This document shows positions 8,985 to 17,809 of a DNA stretch of 64,000 nucleotides, one piece after another. A program made the translations under genes and the position numbers. Location: NCBI RefSeq assembly GCF_026020075.1, contig NZ_CP102772.1, positions 2,604,001 to 2,668,000 of the forward strand, written 5' to 3'. How positions within the stretch are numbered: position 1 is the stretch's first letter; each line of letters opens with the position of its first letter. The stretch is from Bosea sp. NBC_00550 (GTDB lineage Bacteria; Pseudomonadota; Alphaproteobacteria; Rhizobiales; Beijerinckiaceae). The notes under the pieces were generated by a model. The model saw only the letters and a program-made list of their open reading frames with translations. It did not search any database and had not been told where the DNA came from.

Positions 8985-9680
8985 TCACGCGTACATTGCG
9001 ATATGATTGAAACGTCGCGCCTCGCGATAGACGATCTCGCGGTCGACCCCGCCGCGGATGCGTTCCATCATTCGGTTTTCCTCGCTCAGGGTCTGGCCGG
9101 CGTCGGCAAGCACGCGCCGCGCCAGATGTCGGGGAATGACGATGACGCCGTCACCATCACCATGAACGATATCGCCCGGCGCGATCGTCACCCATTCCGT
9201 CGTCTGGCCAGGCAACCTGACGGGCACCATAAGCGCGTGATACGCCCAGCGTCCCTTGGTGTTGGGCAGAGTGCGCCCGGCCGCGTGGACGGTCAGACCG
9301 GTCATGGCGTCGAGATCGCGCACGAGACCGTCTGTCACGACAGCCCTGCAGCCATGCTCGGCCCAGCTTGCCGTCGTATTGCCGCCTGTCGCAGCCCCAA
9401 CGCGGTGCCGGTCGGTCGCCAGCACGGCGACGCAGCCCGCAAACATCGCCCGGTCGGCCTCGAAGACGATGGCCGCGGAGCGTCCGGCATCCGGCGGCGC
9501 GGCACTGCTGCCCGACAGACAGACCGCAGGGCCGGCAAATGTATCCCCACGCAGCCGGAGCAGCTCGTACGACAGAACCTGATCGCGCAGGCCGCCCGCC
9601 TCGAGCACGTCGGACAGGACGGCGCTGGGAATCAACGCCAACGCGCGGCACAGCTCCTCGATCGCTCCGGCCTCGATCAT
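8985..9680 (-). CDS. RraA-family aldolase/decarboxylase
   Basis: A 231-residue protein started at the ATG at 9680, which has a GAGG ribosome site close upstream; the longer open frame to 9878 overlaps the neighbouring gene and is rejected. The core carries the RraA signature: AGPAVCLSGS, ATGGNTTASWAEHGCRAVV and the catalytic Arg-Asp pair in DGLVRDLDAM. In bacteria related proteins act as 4-hydroxy-4-methyl-2-oxoglutarate or 4-carboxy-4-hydroxy-2-oxoadipate aldolases and as oxaloacetate decarboxylases; others (RraA proper) bind RNase E. In this catabolic setting an aldolase yielding pyruvate or oxaloacetate is much more likely. It lies 25 bases after a TIM-barrel gene on the same strand. Confidence 0.88.
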   Translation of the reverse strand: MIEAGAIEELCRALALIPSAVLSDVLEAGGLRDQVLSYELLRLRGDTFAGPAVCLSGSSAAPPDAGRSAAIVFEADRAMFAGCVAVLATDRHRVGAATGGNTTASWAEHGCRAVVTDGLVRDLDAMTGLTVHAAGRTLPNTKGRWAYHALMVPVRLPGQTTEWVTIAPGDIVHGDGDGVIVIPRHLARRVLADAGQTLSEENRMMERIRGGVDREIVYREARRFNHIAMYA

Positions 9681-9705
9681 GTCCTCGCCCTCCCCGTTCG
9701 ATCGA

Positions 9706-10515
9706 TCAGCTTCGGCCCGCTCGGGCGGCCGCCACAAAAGCGAGCGTGGTGCGCCCGGCAAGCGCAAGGCGCTCGCGCGCCGGCAATCGACCATGATCGC
9801 GGTGGGGCGCCTCGATGCTGAGGGGCATGTCGACCGGCAGAACCGCCAGGAGCGCGGCCAAGGGCAGCTCGCCCTCACCAGGAAACAAGCGGCCTTCGCG
9901 ACTCTCAGGCGTCAACCCGTCAGGGCCCGGATGCGCTGCCGGCGCATCACAGAGATGGACATACCCGATCTGGGCGAGATCGAGCGCCGCGACCTGGGCG
10001 ACGGTGCCGCCGGACCGGGCGAGGTGAAGCGTGTCGATGAGCAGCTTCAGATTGGGATGCGCCGCTCGCGCCAGCACGCGCAGCGCGTCTTCGAGCGAGC
10101 GCATCGGCCGGGAGGGCATGAACTCGATCACCACTCCGATGTCGAAGCGCTGCGCATGCTCCGCGAGCTCGGCATAGCGCGCCGCCAGCCGCGACTCGTC
10201 GGGATCGATTCCCCCTGACACCACGAAACGCGCGCCGAGCGCGGACGCAGCCTCGAGCGCGGGCAGCAAGTCGCCAGGATTGGTATCGACATCGATGCCG
10301 AAGGATTCGGCCTCGAAAATCCGGATGCCTGCATCGTCAGCCATTCGACGCAGCAGAGCGATCCGCGCCGCGTCTCCAACGACCGGATACCGCCCCGGCG
10401 CATGCTTCGGTGGCATGATGCGCAGACCGACGCCGGTGAATCCCGCCGCGGCCGCACCCATGATGAAATCCTCCGGAGGGGCGTCGAGCGCGGTCAAATG
10501 CGAAACGGAGATCAT
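9706..10515 (-). CDS. Sugar phosphate isomerase/epimerase-like TIM-barrel protein (paralogue 2)
   Basis: A 269-residue protein; the start at MISVSHLTALDAP (10515) has a run of purines upstream and matches the N-terminus of its paralogues. The metal-site pattern is the same as in the protein at 1381: VVIEFMPSRPMRSLEDA (Glu, about residue 135), LLIDTLHLARSGGTVAQVAA (Asp and His, about 170-180), and RLFPGEGELPLAALLAVLP (about 220-238). It is the first gene of the - strand TIM-barrel/RraA/LysR block, and is divergent from aroQ across a 230-base gap that should hold both promoters. The function is an isomerase, epimerase, dehydratase or decarboxylase; the substrate is unknown. Confidence 0.86.
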   Translation of the reverse strand: MISVSHLTALDAPPEDFIMGAAAAGFTGVGLRIMPPKHAPGRYPVVGDAARIALLRRMADDAGIRIFEAESFGIDVDTNPGDLLPALEAASALGARFVVSGGIDPDESRLAARYAELAEHAQRFDIGVVIEFMPSRPMRSLEDALRVLARAAHPNLKLLIDTLHLARSGGTVAQVAALDLAQIGYVHLCDAPAAHPGPDGLTPESREGRLFPGEGELPLAALLAVLPVDMPLSIEAPHRDHGRLPARERLALAGRTTLAFVAAARAGRS

Positions 10516-10745
10516 GGGCGTTCCTCTTGAGGCCGGCTGTGATGTCTGACAGAGCCGGCCGCCCGCGCAAAATACGGTTTGGCTTCTCCTGTCAGATGGT
10601 TTCGTTGCGGCGGGGATCCTGCACATTCGTTCTGGCAGCGAGAACGAAGCGCTTCTGGAAGCGCAATGGCGAAGGGCCTAATCCTCGTTCGCCCGCCGAA
10701 ATCGCTCGGCCGGCCCTTCATTGTCGTGTCTGGAGACGCTCCGCC

Positions 10746-11213
10746 ATGTCGTTGTCCACCGTGCTCTGCCTCAACGGCCCCAATCTGAACATGCTCGGAG
10801 TGAGGGAGCCGGAGATCTATGGTCGCGCCACCCTCGCCGAGGTCGAAGCCGCCGTACGCGAAAAGGCCGACGCGCTCGAACTGGCCGTCGACTTTCGCCA
10901 GTCCAACTCCGAGACGCAGCTGATCGACTGGATCCAGCAGGCGGTCGGCAAGGTCGACGGAGTTATCATCAATCCGGCCGCATTCACGCACACCTCGATC
11001 GCCATCGCCGATGCCCTGCGCATTCTGAGCTGCCCGATCATCGAGCTGCACTTCAACAATTCGTATCGCTATGCCGACCGAGCCTTCCGGCATCTCTCGC
11101 ATGTCCGGCCCGTCGCGACCGGCGTCATCTTCGGGTTCGGCGCCAGCGGATATCTCGTCGCGATGGAAGCGATCAAGCTGTTGATCTCGCCGCACGCGCT
11201 TGCTCGCAAATAG
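10746..11213 (+). CDS. aroQ: Type II 3-dehydroquinate dehydratase
   Basis: A 155-residue protein, the normal size for type II dehydroquinases. The flexible active-site loop is present in NGPNLNMLGVREPEIYG (residues about 10-26), with the expected Arg and Tyr. The phosphate/substrate-binding region is NPAAFTHTSIAIADAL, and the catalytic His is in IIELHFNNSY. The usual Ser after that His (HLSN) is Asn here. The enzyme interconverts 3-dehydroquinate and 3-dehydroshikimate, in aromatic synthesis or in quinate/shikimate catabolism. Its position in a catabolic island, beside proteins of a fold that includes dehydroshikimate dehydratases, favours the catabolic role. The frame is open upstream but the ATG at 10746 is clear from homology. 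A strong terminator follows. Confidence 0.9.
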   Translation: MSLSTVLCLNGPNLNMLGVREPEIYGRATLAEVEAAVREKADALELAVDFRQSNSETQLIDWIQQAVGKVDGVIINPAAFTHTSIAIADALRILSCPIIELHFNNSYRYADRAFRHLSHVRPVATGVIFGFGASGYLVAMEAIKLLISPHALARK

Positions 11214-11243
11214 CGCTCCGGTCATAGGCCGTTGAAACGAAAT

Positions 11244-11270
11244 CGGCGCCCGCAAGGGCGCCGGTTTTTT
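11244..11270 (+). terminator. Rho-independent terminator after aroQ
   Basis: CGGCGCCC (11244-11251) and GGGCGCCG (11256-11263) form a perfect 8-bp stem closed by a GCAA tetraloop, followed by G and six T. It lies 31 bases after the aroQ stop and before the convergent tctA gene. Confidence 0.92.
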
Positions 11271-11287
11271 GTCCATTCACGCGGGCA

Positions 11288-12796
11288 TCAATCGCTGTCC
11301 TGCGCGTCCTTCTGCTGGCGGATGGCGGGTATCAGGACCGACAGCAGCATGACCACCGTCAGCAAGATCAACCCCAGCGTGATCGGGCGGTAGAGCAGCG
11401 AGACAAAACTGCCATCGGAGATCACCAGCGCACGGCGCAGGTTCTCCTCGGCCAAGGGGCCAAGAATGAAGCCCAGAAGCATCGGGACCGGCTGAAGACC
11501 GAAGGCCATCAGGAAGATCCCGAGGAATGCGAAGCCCGACATGACCACGAGGTCGGTCATGCTGTTTGAGAGCGACAAGGTCCCGATGCAGCAGAAGATC
11601 AGGATTGCCGGGAACAGGATCGCATAGGGGATCTTGAGGAGCCTGACCCAGAGCCCGATCATGGGGAGGTTGATGATGACGAGCATCGCATTGCCGATGA
11701 ACATGCTCGCCACCAGCCCCCAGAACAGATCGGGCTTCTCCGTCAGGATCTGGGGGCCCGGCTGGACACCCTGGATCAGCATCGCGCCCAGCAGCAGGGC
11801 TATCGTCGGCGTCGAGGGAATGCCCAGCGTCAGCAAGGGGATGAACGAGGTCTGCGCTGCCGCATTGTTCGCGGCTTCGGGCGATGCCACGCCCTGGATC
11901 GCGCCCTTGCCGAAACGCTCTGGCGTCCGGCTGACCTTCTTTTCGAGGATATAGGCCGCGAAGGTGCTGAGCAGCACCCCTCCCCCGGGCAGCAGACCGA
12001 GCGTCGATCCGATGGCCGTGCCTCTGACAGCTGCCGGCGCAGCCTGCTTGAACTCGTCGCCGGTCAGCCAGAGTCGGTCGACGGTTTCGATCACGGCGAT
12101 GTCCTCGCCGCGATGGTGCCGGCTGAGATTGGAGATGATCTCTCCGAGGCCAAACAACCCCATGCCGACCGCCACGAGGTTCAGCCCTTCCGAGAGCTCG
12201 GTCACGCCAAAGGTGAAACGGGAGGTTCCGGTCTCGATATCGCTGCCGACCAGCCCGAGCATCACGCCGACACAAGCCATCGCAAGCGCATTGAGCAGCG
12301 AGCCTTGGCTAAAGACGACGACGGAGATCAGACCGAGCAGCATCAGTGCGAAATATTCGGGCGCATTGAAGGACACCGCGACCTTCGCGAGTACAGGAGA
12401 GAACATGGTGATGACGAGCGTGCCGACGATGCCGGCAAACAGCGAAGCCAGCGCGGCGGTGGCAAGCGCTGCGCCGCCGCGCCCCTGCTTGGCCATCTCA
12501 TAGCCGTCGAGGCAGGTGATGATGGAGGAGGATTCACCTGGAATGCGGCAGAGAATCGCCGTCGTTGAGCCACCGTACTGAGCGCCGTAATAAATGCCCG
12601 ACAGCATGATCAGCGAGGTCAGCGGCGGGAAATAGACGGTGATCGAGAGCAGCATCGATATCGTCGCCAGCGGCCCGATGCCGGGGAGCACGCCGATCAG
12701 CGTCCCGAGCAGGCAGCCCAGGAAGCAGAAGAGCAGGTTCTGCCAGGTCAGCGCGAGCGAGAAACCAAAGATCAGGTTGTCGAACTGGAAATCCAT
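11288..12796 (-). CDS. tctA: Tripartite tricarboxylate transporter large permease TctA
   Basis: A 502-residue integral membrane protein, the standard TctA length, with about 11-12 membrane segments. Characteristic glycine- and proline-rich loops are visible: LPGIGPLATISMLL near residue 40, YYGAQYGGSTTAILCRIPGE near residue 75, and FIPLLTLGIPSTPTIALLLG near residue 315, the second half-repeat. TctA is the main channel-forming subunit and works with TctB and a periplasmic Bug/TctC protein to import carboxylates by a secondary ion gradient. It is the last gene of the operon that starts at 17515, and it ends convergent to the aroQ terminator. Confidence 0.95.
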   Translation of the reverse strand: MDFQFDNLIFGFSLALTWQNLLFCFLGCLLGTLIGVLPGIGPLATISMLLSITVYFPPLTSLIMLSGIYYGAQYGGSTTAILCRIPGESSSIITCLDGYEMAKQGRGGAALATAALASLFAGIVGTLVITMFSPVLAKVAVSFNAPEYFALMLLGLISVVVFSQGSLLNALAMACVGVMLGLVGSDIETGTSRFTFGVTELSEGLNLVAVGMGLFGLGEIISNLSRHHRGEDIAVIETVDRLWLTGDEFKQAAPAAVRGTAIGSTLGLLPGGGVLLSTFAAYILEKKVSRTPERFGKGAIQGVASPEAANNAAAQTSFIPLLTLGIPSTPTIALLLGAMLIQGVQPGPQILTEKPDLFWGLVASMFIGNAMLVIINLPMIGLWVRLLKIPYAILFPAILIFCCIGTLSLSNSMTDLVVMSGFAFLGIFLMAFGLQPVPMLLGFILGPLAEENLRRALVISDGSFVSLLYRPITLGLILLTVVMLLSVLIPAIRQQKDAQDSD

Positions 12797-12805
12797 GATG
12801 CGCTC

Positions 12806-13249
12806 TCAAGGCCAAAGCTTGATCGGAAGCTTCAGCAGGTAGACGAAGACCACGCAGCTGAAGAGCGAGAGAAGGATGGGGTTCAAGAGCGTGGACCAGC
12901 GCCAGGGCAGATTCTGCGCCAGGCGGGCGAACAGGGCGGTGGCGACGACGGCGATTGCCATGCCAATCGTCGGCACGAGCACACCGAAGACGATCGGGCT
13001 GAGCACGATCACGAAGGTCGCGCGCCAGCTCGGCCACTCAGACGGCTCGGCCTGGTTCAGCAGGCCGCGGATCAGGATCGCGATGCCGAGAACCAGCATG
13101 AGAAAGCTCAGGATGCGCGGCAGATAGCCGGGCCCCATGGCGCTGGCCTGGCCGTAACGCAGGCTCAGTCCGAAATAGAAGAATGCGAGCGCCATCGCGA
13201 TGACGATGAGGCCGGCCGCGATGTCGCGGTTCTTGACGATCCTTTCCAT
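12806..13249 (-). CDS. tctB: Tripartite tricarboxylate transporter small permease TctB
   Basis: A roughly 147-residue protein with four hydrophobic segments, as in TctB. The start was set at the ATG at 13249 (MERIVKNRDIAAG); an in-frame TTG two codons earlier overlaps the stop of the binding-protein gene. GPGYLPRILSFLMLVLG (about residues 37-53) is the conserved TctB loop entering helix 2. It sits between the binding-protein gene and tctA with very short gaps, the canonical tctCBA order. Confidence 0.92.
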   Translation of the reverse strand: MERIVKNRDIAAGLIVIAMALAFFYFGLSLRYGQASAMGPGYLPRILSFLMLVLGIAILIRGLLNQAEPSEWPSWRATFVIVLSPIVFGVLVPTIGMAIAVVATALFARLAQNLPWRWSTLLNPILLSLFSCVVFVYLLKLPIKLWP

Positions 13250-13251
13250 GA

Positions 13252-14235
13252 TCAATCCACACGGATGTTGGCCGAGGCTGCTGCCTCGCGGAAAATCTTC
13301 TCGTCACCCTGCAGGCGCGCCAGGAAGTCGGCTGGCTTGTCGCCGATCGGTCGCAGCCCTCCGGCAACCAGTTTCTCGGTAACGCCGGGATCGGCGACTG
13401 CTTTGGTGACCGCAGCATGAAGGGCCTGGAGAACCGTTGCAGGCGTGCCTTTAGGGGCGTGCAGTCCGAACCAGTTGGACACCTTGTCGACATCGGGAAT
13501 GCCGAGCTCGACCGAAGTCGGAATATCGGGGAAGCCGGGCTCGCGCACCGTGCTGGCGACAAAAAGCGCCTTCAGATCACCCGTCTTAATGTGCGGCCCC
13601 GTGACCTGGATGGCGTTGATGCTCATCTGGATCTGGTTGGCGAGGAGATCCGTGACACGCTGTCCCGCGGACACATACTGAACCGCGACCAGCTTGATGC
13701 CAGTGCGCTGGGCGAAGACCTCCCCGGCGAGATGGATGGCGCTGCCGGAACCGCTCGCCCCGAATTTCAGCTTGCCCGGCTCGCTCTTCGCCAGCGCGAC
13801 GAACTCCTTCACATTCTTCGCCGGGACCTGCGAGTTGACCGTGAAGGTGAACGACCCATCGGCGATCATGCTGATATGCTCGAGATCCTTGATCGGATCG
13901 GCAGGCATGGAGGCATGCGTCACCGCCGTCGCCAACACGGCCGAGCTCGACACGAGCAGCGTGTAGCCATCGGGCCGGGCCTTGGCGACGAGCCCAAGCG
14001 CGAGCTTGTTGGCTGCACCCGGGCGGTTGTCGACGACGACTGGCTGTCCGAGTTCCCGCTCCATGATCGGCGCGACCAGCCTGGCCACGAAATCGTTGAG
14101 GCCGGCGGCGGCCGTGCCGACCACCAGCCGGATCGGCTGGTTCGGATAATCCGCGGCTTGCACCGGCCCCGCGAGCAGCACGCTGCCGGCGAGTCCGGCG
14201 AGCACAAGACGGCGGGAAGGCTGTGCGATCGTCAT
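13252..14235 (-). CDS. Bug-family (TctC-like) periplasmic substrate-binding protein
   Basis: A 327-residue protein beginning with an export signal with twin arginines (SRRLVLAGLAGSVLLAG, cleavage probably after VQAA near residue 28). AGGAGG lies 8 bases before its ATG. The Bug signature follows: YPNQPIRLVVGTAAAGLNDF and QPVVVDNRPGAANKLALGLV. Internal VQYVSAGQRVTDLLANQIQM and a C-terminal helix pair are also typical. Bug proteins bind small carboxylates, amino acids or nicotinate through two water-bridged carboxylate contacts. It is followed directly by tctB and tctA, so it should supply that transporter. The ligand is unknown, but the operon points to a sugar-derived or hydroxylated acid. Confidence 0.94.
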   Translation of the reverse strand: MTIAQPSRRLVLAGLAGSVLLAGPVQAADYPNQPIRLVVGTAAAGLNDFVARLVAPIMERELGQPVVVDNRPGAANKLALGLVAKARPDGYTLLVSSSAVLATAVTHASMPADPIKDLEHISMIADGSFTFTVNSQVPAKNVKEFVALAKSEPGKLKFGASGSGSAIHLAGEVFAQRTGIKLVAVQYVSAGQRVTDLLANQIQMSINAIQVTGPHIKTGDLKALFVASTVREPGFPDIPTSVELGIPDVDKVSNWFGLHAPKGTPATVLQALHAAVTKAVADPGVTEKLVAGGLRPIGDKPADFLARLQGDEKIFREAAASANIRVD

Positions 14236-14301
14236 TTGGGTGGTTCCTCCTGCTAGCCCGGGCTTGGCCCGTGTTTTCGTGGTTTGGTGTCGCGTGGGCT
14301 G

Positions 14302-15357
14302 TCAGCCCTCCAGCATCTCCGCGAGGGAAACGGCGCGGCCAAGCTTGGCCGATCGGGATACCGCCAACGTGGCCGCGAGCGTATGCGCGGCATCGTCGAC
14401 GCCGACCAGCGGCGGCTCCTCCCGGCGCACGACGCGCGCGAAATGCGCCATCTGCTCGGTCATCGAATCTGCGGCGACGTAATAGAGACGCTGTCGCGAA
14501 AACGCCGCCTCGCGGCCGCCATTTGGGGCGTTCGACCAGCTCTCCAGCGTCGGCACCGCCAACGAGCCCGTTGAACCGCAGACGAGATAGGAATTCTCGG
14601 GCACATGCGCGAAGCGGGGGTCCTCCTGGGAGGTCATTTCCCAGCACCAAGGTGCCACCGTCGCATCTGACACGGTGATCGTGCCAAGTGCCCCGCCAAC
14701 GAAGCGCAGGCAGATCGCGGCAGTGTCTTCCACGTCGTAACCGCGCGTGGCGTTTGACGTCATCGCCTGGACGCTTTCGATTTCGCCGCAGATCATCCGC
14801 AGGCAATCGAAATCGTGGATCGTGTTGATCAGGAGCACGCCGCCGCCCGCGCTCTGCATTTTCCAGCTTTCGCGGAAATACTCGTCGGGCTTGCGCCTCA
14901 GCCAGAGTCCCACTGTGGCCACGAGCTTGCCGATACCGCCCGCTGCGACATGGTTCGCCGCGGCCCTGAGGAGCGGGTTGTGGCGCCGGTGATGCCCGAC
15001 GAGCACCGGCACCGCGCTTCCCGCAACGGCTGCGCTCAGTGTCCGGACCGCCACCATGGTGTCGCCGACCGGCTTCTCCACGAGAGCGGCGACGCCGCGC
15101 TCGATGCAGTCGACCGCGGCGGGGACGTGGTACGCATTGGGGGTGGCGATGACGGCGCAATCGGGTCTCAGCTCGTCCAGCATCCGACGGTGGTCCTCGA
15201 AGACGGCCAAACCCTTGCTTCGATGAACCTCCAGCGCGGCGGCAGTCGGATCGGCGACACCGACGACCTCGAACTCCGGATTGGCCATGGCCACGGCCAG
15301 ATGATGACGGCCCATGATACCGGCACCGATCAAGGCGAGGCGGGAACGGCGTGGCAT
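14302..15357 (-). CDS. Gfo/Idh/MocA family NAD(P)-dependent oxidoreductase
   Basis: A 351-residue protein with an N-terminal Rossmann fold (LALIGAGIMGRHHLAVAM, residues about 6-23) and the diagnostic EKPVGDTMVAV around residue 95. The C-terminal half is the Gfo/Idh/MocA alpha/beta substrate domain (NTIHDFDCLRMICGEIESVQ near residue 180, with the expected His-Asp region). Enzymes of this family oxidise hydroxyl groups of cyclic polyols or sugars, such as inositol, or reduce the matching ketones. It lies between a TIM-barrel gene and the TctCBA genes; such pairs commonly act one after the other on an inositol-like or sugar-acid substrate. Confidence 0.92.
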   Translation of the reverse strand: MPRRSRLALIGAGIMGRHHLAVAMANPEFEVVGVADPTAAALEVHRSKGLAVFEDHRRMLDELRPDCAVIATPNAYHVPAAVDCIERGVAALVEKPVGDTMVAVRTLSAAVAGSAVPVLVGHHRRHNPLLRAAANHVAAGGIGKLVATVGLWLRRKPDEYFRESWKMQSAGGGVLLINTIHDFDCLRMICGEIESVQAMTSNATRGYDVEDTAAICLRFVGGALGTITVSDATVAPWCWEMTSQEDPRFAHVPENSYLVCGSTGSLAVPTLESWSNAPNGGREAAFSRQRLYYVAADSMTEQMAHFARVVRREEPPLVGVDDAAHTLAATLAVSRSAKLGRAVSLAEMLEG

Positions 15358-15515
15358 GGATCACAATCCTCGATCAGCGGAAAACTCTTCCAGCATGCCC
15401 GGTCCGATAGGGCTCAATGCAGGAGCAACTTGCCGGGAGCAATCCAGCAGGAGCAAACTGCCGCAGAGTGGATGCGCCATCTCCAGAGCGGCCCTCAACG
15501 GTGCCAACTTGTCCG

Positions 15516-15545
15516 ATTATACAGGGCTGCACAAAAGCAAAGAGA
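15516..15545 (-). promoter_or_regulatory. Possible promoter upstream of the Gfo/Idh/MocA-tct genes
   Basis: A perfect TATAAT (15516-15521 on the complementary strand) lies in the 229-base gap between the third TIM-barrel gene and the oxidoreductase gene. The matching -35 position (CTCTTT) is weak, so this is only a candidate for a secondary promoter inside the operon. Confidence 0.25.
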
Positions 15546-15586
15546 GTTCGGCAGCGAGAGCACTTCGTTTGCACAGATCGGCGTCC

Positions 15587-16411
15587 CTACGCCCTGCGAC
15601 GCACTTCGCGCATGCCATAGGCTTCCATCAGCCTACGGCCGGACTCGAAGGCCAAATCCGCTCGACTCGCTATGGGCAAGCCGGCATGCTCGGCCTTAGG
15701 CGCCTCGATCTCGAGCCAAGCATCGGGACCGGCGCATTCCAGCAGATCGAACAATGGCAGTTCGCCTTCACCCGGATAAAGTCGGTTTCGCACTTCCGCG
15801 GCAGCCAGATCGCGCGATGGCGCCACGAGGCTCGCATCGCAGATCTGCACGCCGTACACCGAACCCGACATCAGCTTTGCAAGATCGCTTGGTTCATGGC
15901 CGCAGCGGCACAAATGCAAGGCATCGATGATGTGGCCGATATTGCTGGCGCCGACATCGCGACGGAGGGCCTCAGCCGCGTCGAGGCTGCGCAGCGCGCT
16001 GGTTTTGAGGAATTCCAGCCCTAGCCGGAGCCCGTAGTCCTGGGCGAGCATGGCCAGTGCCGCGATCATGTCGAAGGCCCTCTCCTTGTCGTTGATGAAG
16101 CAGGTTATCAGAACGGTCTGCGCGCCGATTTCGCGGCACGCCTCGAAAACGGCGGTGTAGTCCGCAACAGCCCGCTCGGGCACGAGCCGGTAGGTGCAGA
16201 TGGAGGTGATCGAAAGCCCGCCATCGGAGAGGATGCCACGAAGATTCCGGATGCGATCACGTCGGCCGACGAGGTCGGGACCGACGCCTTCCGGCGTGAA
16301 GCCGGTTATTCTCAATCCCACGGCGCCGAACCCCGCTCCGGCCGCGGCGAGTGCGAGCTCTGACGGCGTTGCATCGGCGATCGTGAGATGTGCGAGTGAG
16401 AGCGGTTTCAC
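15587..16411 (-). CDS. Sugar phosphate isomerase/epimerase-like TIM-barrel protein (paralogue 3)
   Basis: A 274-residue protein of the same TIM-barrel family as those starting at 1381, 10515 and 20228. Shared marks are LGLEFLKTSALRSLDAAEAL (metal-binding Glu, about residue 138), GHIIDALHLCRCGHEP (Asp and His, about 172-185) and NRLYPGEGELPLFDLLEC (about 222-239). The HLCRCG variant replaces the usual ARSG, so its pocket may differ. It lies 9 bases after the 2-hydroxyacid dehydrogenase gene, in the same operon. Confidence 0.87.
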   Translation of the reverse strand: MKPLSLAHLTIADATPSELALAAAGAGFGAVGLRITGFTPEGVGPDLVGRRDRIRNLRGILSDGGLSITSICTYRLVPERAVADYTAVFEACREIGAQTVLITCFINDKERAFDMIAALAMLAQDYGLRLGLEFLKTSALRSLDAAEALRRDVGASNIGHIIDALHLCRCGHEPSDLAKLMSGSVYGVQICDASLVAPSRDLAAAEVRNRLYPGEGELPLFDLLECAGPDAWLEIEAPKAEHAGLPIASRADLAFESGRRLMEAYGMREVRRRA

Positions 16412-16420
16412 GGCAGGCCT

Positions 16421-17515
16421 CTAATCGTGAGGGAGGACAGAAGCGAGGTCAGGCGGGGCCGCTGCCGTGGCCGGCGCAGTGCCGAAAGTCGCCTCGTACC
16501 GCCGGCTGAACAGCGGCCAGGCTGCGGGATTGACCAATCGTGTTGGCTTGCGGCCGGCGAAAACATCGAGCCATTGACGCGCTGCGTATTCCGACATGCT
16601 GGCCAGCGATTCCGCGGTCATCCCGGCGATATGCGGATTGGCGATAACGTTGGCGAAGGCCATTAGCGGATGGTCCGGTGCAGGCGGTTCATGCAGAAAA
16701 ACGTCTAATCCGGCCCCGGCCAGTTCACCTGTCCTCAACGCTGCGGCCAGCTCGTCCTCGCGGTGGATGCCCCCGCGCGCGGTATTGATGAAGAAGGCAC
16801 TGCGCTTCATGAGTGCGAACTCGCGCTGGCCGATGCTGCCGAAAGTGTCGTCTGCCCGCGGGCAGTGCACCGAGACGAAATCAGCCTGGCTGAAGACATC
16901 GTCTCGGGATACCGGCCTTGCGCCACGTGCAACGATCTCTGAAGCCGCGAGCAGCGGATCGTGGGCGATAACATTCATGTCGAAGCCTGCACGGCAGATT
17001 TGCGCGGTGATTCGACCGATATTGCCAAGGCCAAGAATGCCTACGGTCTTGCCGTGGAGATTGTTGCCCGTGAAATGGAAGCGGTCCGTGTCCGGCGCGT
17101 CGCGCACGGCCTTGTCCGTCATCACGATGCGTTTCGACAGCGCCAGCATCAGGCCGACCGCATGCTCGGCAACGGCGCGGGCATTCGAGCCAGTCTGGTT
17201 GCAGACGATCACGCCGGCCTTCGTACAGGCGTCGACGTCGATGACATCGTAGCCCGCGCCCGTCGAGCTGATGACGAGCAGGTTCGGGCAGCGGCGAACC
17301 AGCTCGGCAGTGCCGAACCAGGGTTGCCTGAGTTCGACGCGTGCCGCGATCTGATAGCCGTGAGCGCAGGCCAGTGCCGCCCAGTTCTCATCCTCGCGCG
17401 TCGCGTAACTCAACCGACGCAGCGCAATCCCTGGCGCATCGCGCAGGATAGGCAAGGCTGCGCCATCGTCTGACCACTGTTCGAAATAGACGAGATTGGC
17501 AGGCTTGGAAGTCAT
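16421..17515 (-). CDS. D-2-hydroxyacid dehydrogenase, NAD-dependent
   Basis: A 364-residue protein started at MTSKPANLVYFEQW (17515); the extra 26 upstream codons of the open frame are unlike the family. The NAD site is VGILGLGNIGRITAQICRAG (about residues 165-184). The catalytic Arg is in FINTARGGIHREDELA, the Glu is in the LDVFLHEPP block and the His is in NPHIAGMTAESL. The family reduces 2-oxo acids such as hydroxypyruvate, glyoxylate and phenylpyruvate, or oxidises the matching D-hydroxy acids. It is the first gene of the - strand operon running to tctA, so its promoter should lie in the 294-base divergent gap before the GMC gene. Confidence 0.92.
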   Translation of the reverse strand: MTSKPANLVYFEQWSDDGAALPILRDAPGIALRRLSYATREDENWAALACAHGYQIAARVELRQPWFGTAELVRRCPNLLVISSTGAGYDVIDVDACTKAGVIVCNQTGSNARAVAEHAVGLMLALSKRIVMTDKAVRDAPDTDRFHFTGNNLHGKTVGILGLGNIGRITAQICRAGFDMNVIAHDPLLAASEIVARGARPVSRDDVFSQADFVSVHCPRADDTFGSIGQREFALMKRSAFFINTARGGIHREDELAAALRTGELAGAGLDVFLHEPPAPDHPLMAFANVIANPHIAGMTAESLASMSEYAARQWLDVFAGRKPTRLVNPAAWPLFSRRYEATFGTAPATAAAPPDLASVLPHD

Positions 17516-17809
17516 GAGGGCCGTTTCCGGAGGCTGGGACAATCGGTGTCGACGATCGATTCCAATTGGTCCTTGGCGGGCGATTTTCCCCATAGTGAGA
17601 GGGGTTGGTCCTGGCGCGAAATAGTTTGTCGCTCTGCGAGCAAGACCGGGACGTTGCAGACGGCCAGTCCGGATGAATGAGGTTTGGAAGACAGATCGTC
17701 TTGATATTGGACGCTCCGGACTGCGCCGAGGGAAAACGGGCTGCCTTCCTCATCGGCGCGGCGCCCGCCTTGGCAACGGGCCGCAGCAGAGCGCAAAGCG
17801 AGATGCTCT

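Noticed and set aside
13586..15364. A 592-codon open frame on the - strand
   Set aside because: It is an out-of-frame shadow over the Bug and Gfo/Idh genes; the amino-acid composition is Arg/Gly-rich and no domain is seen.
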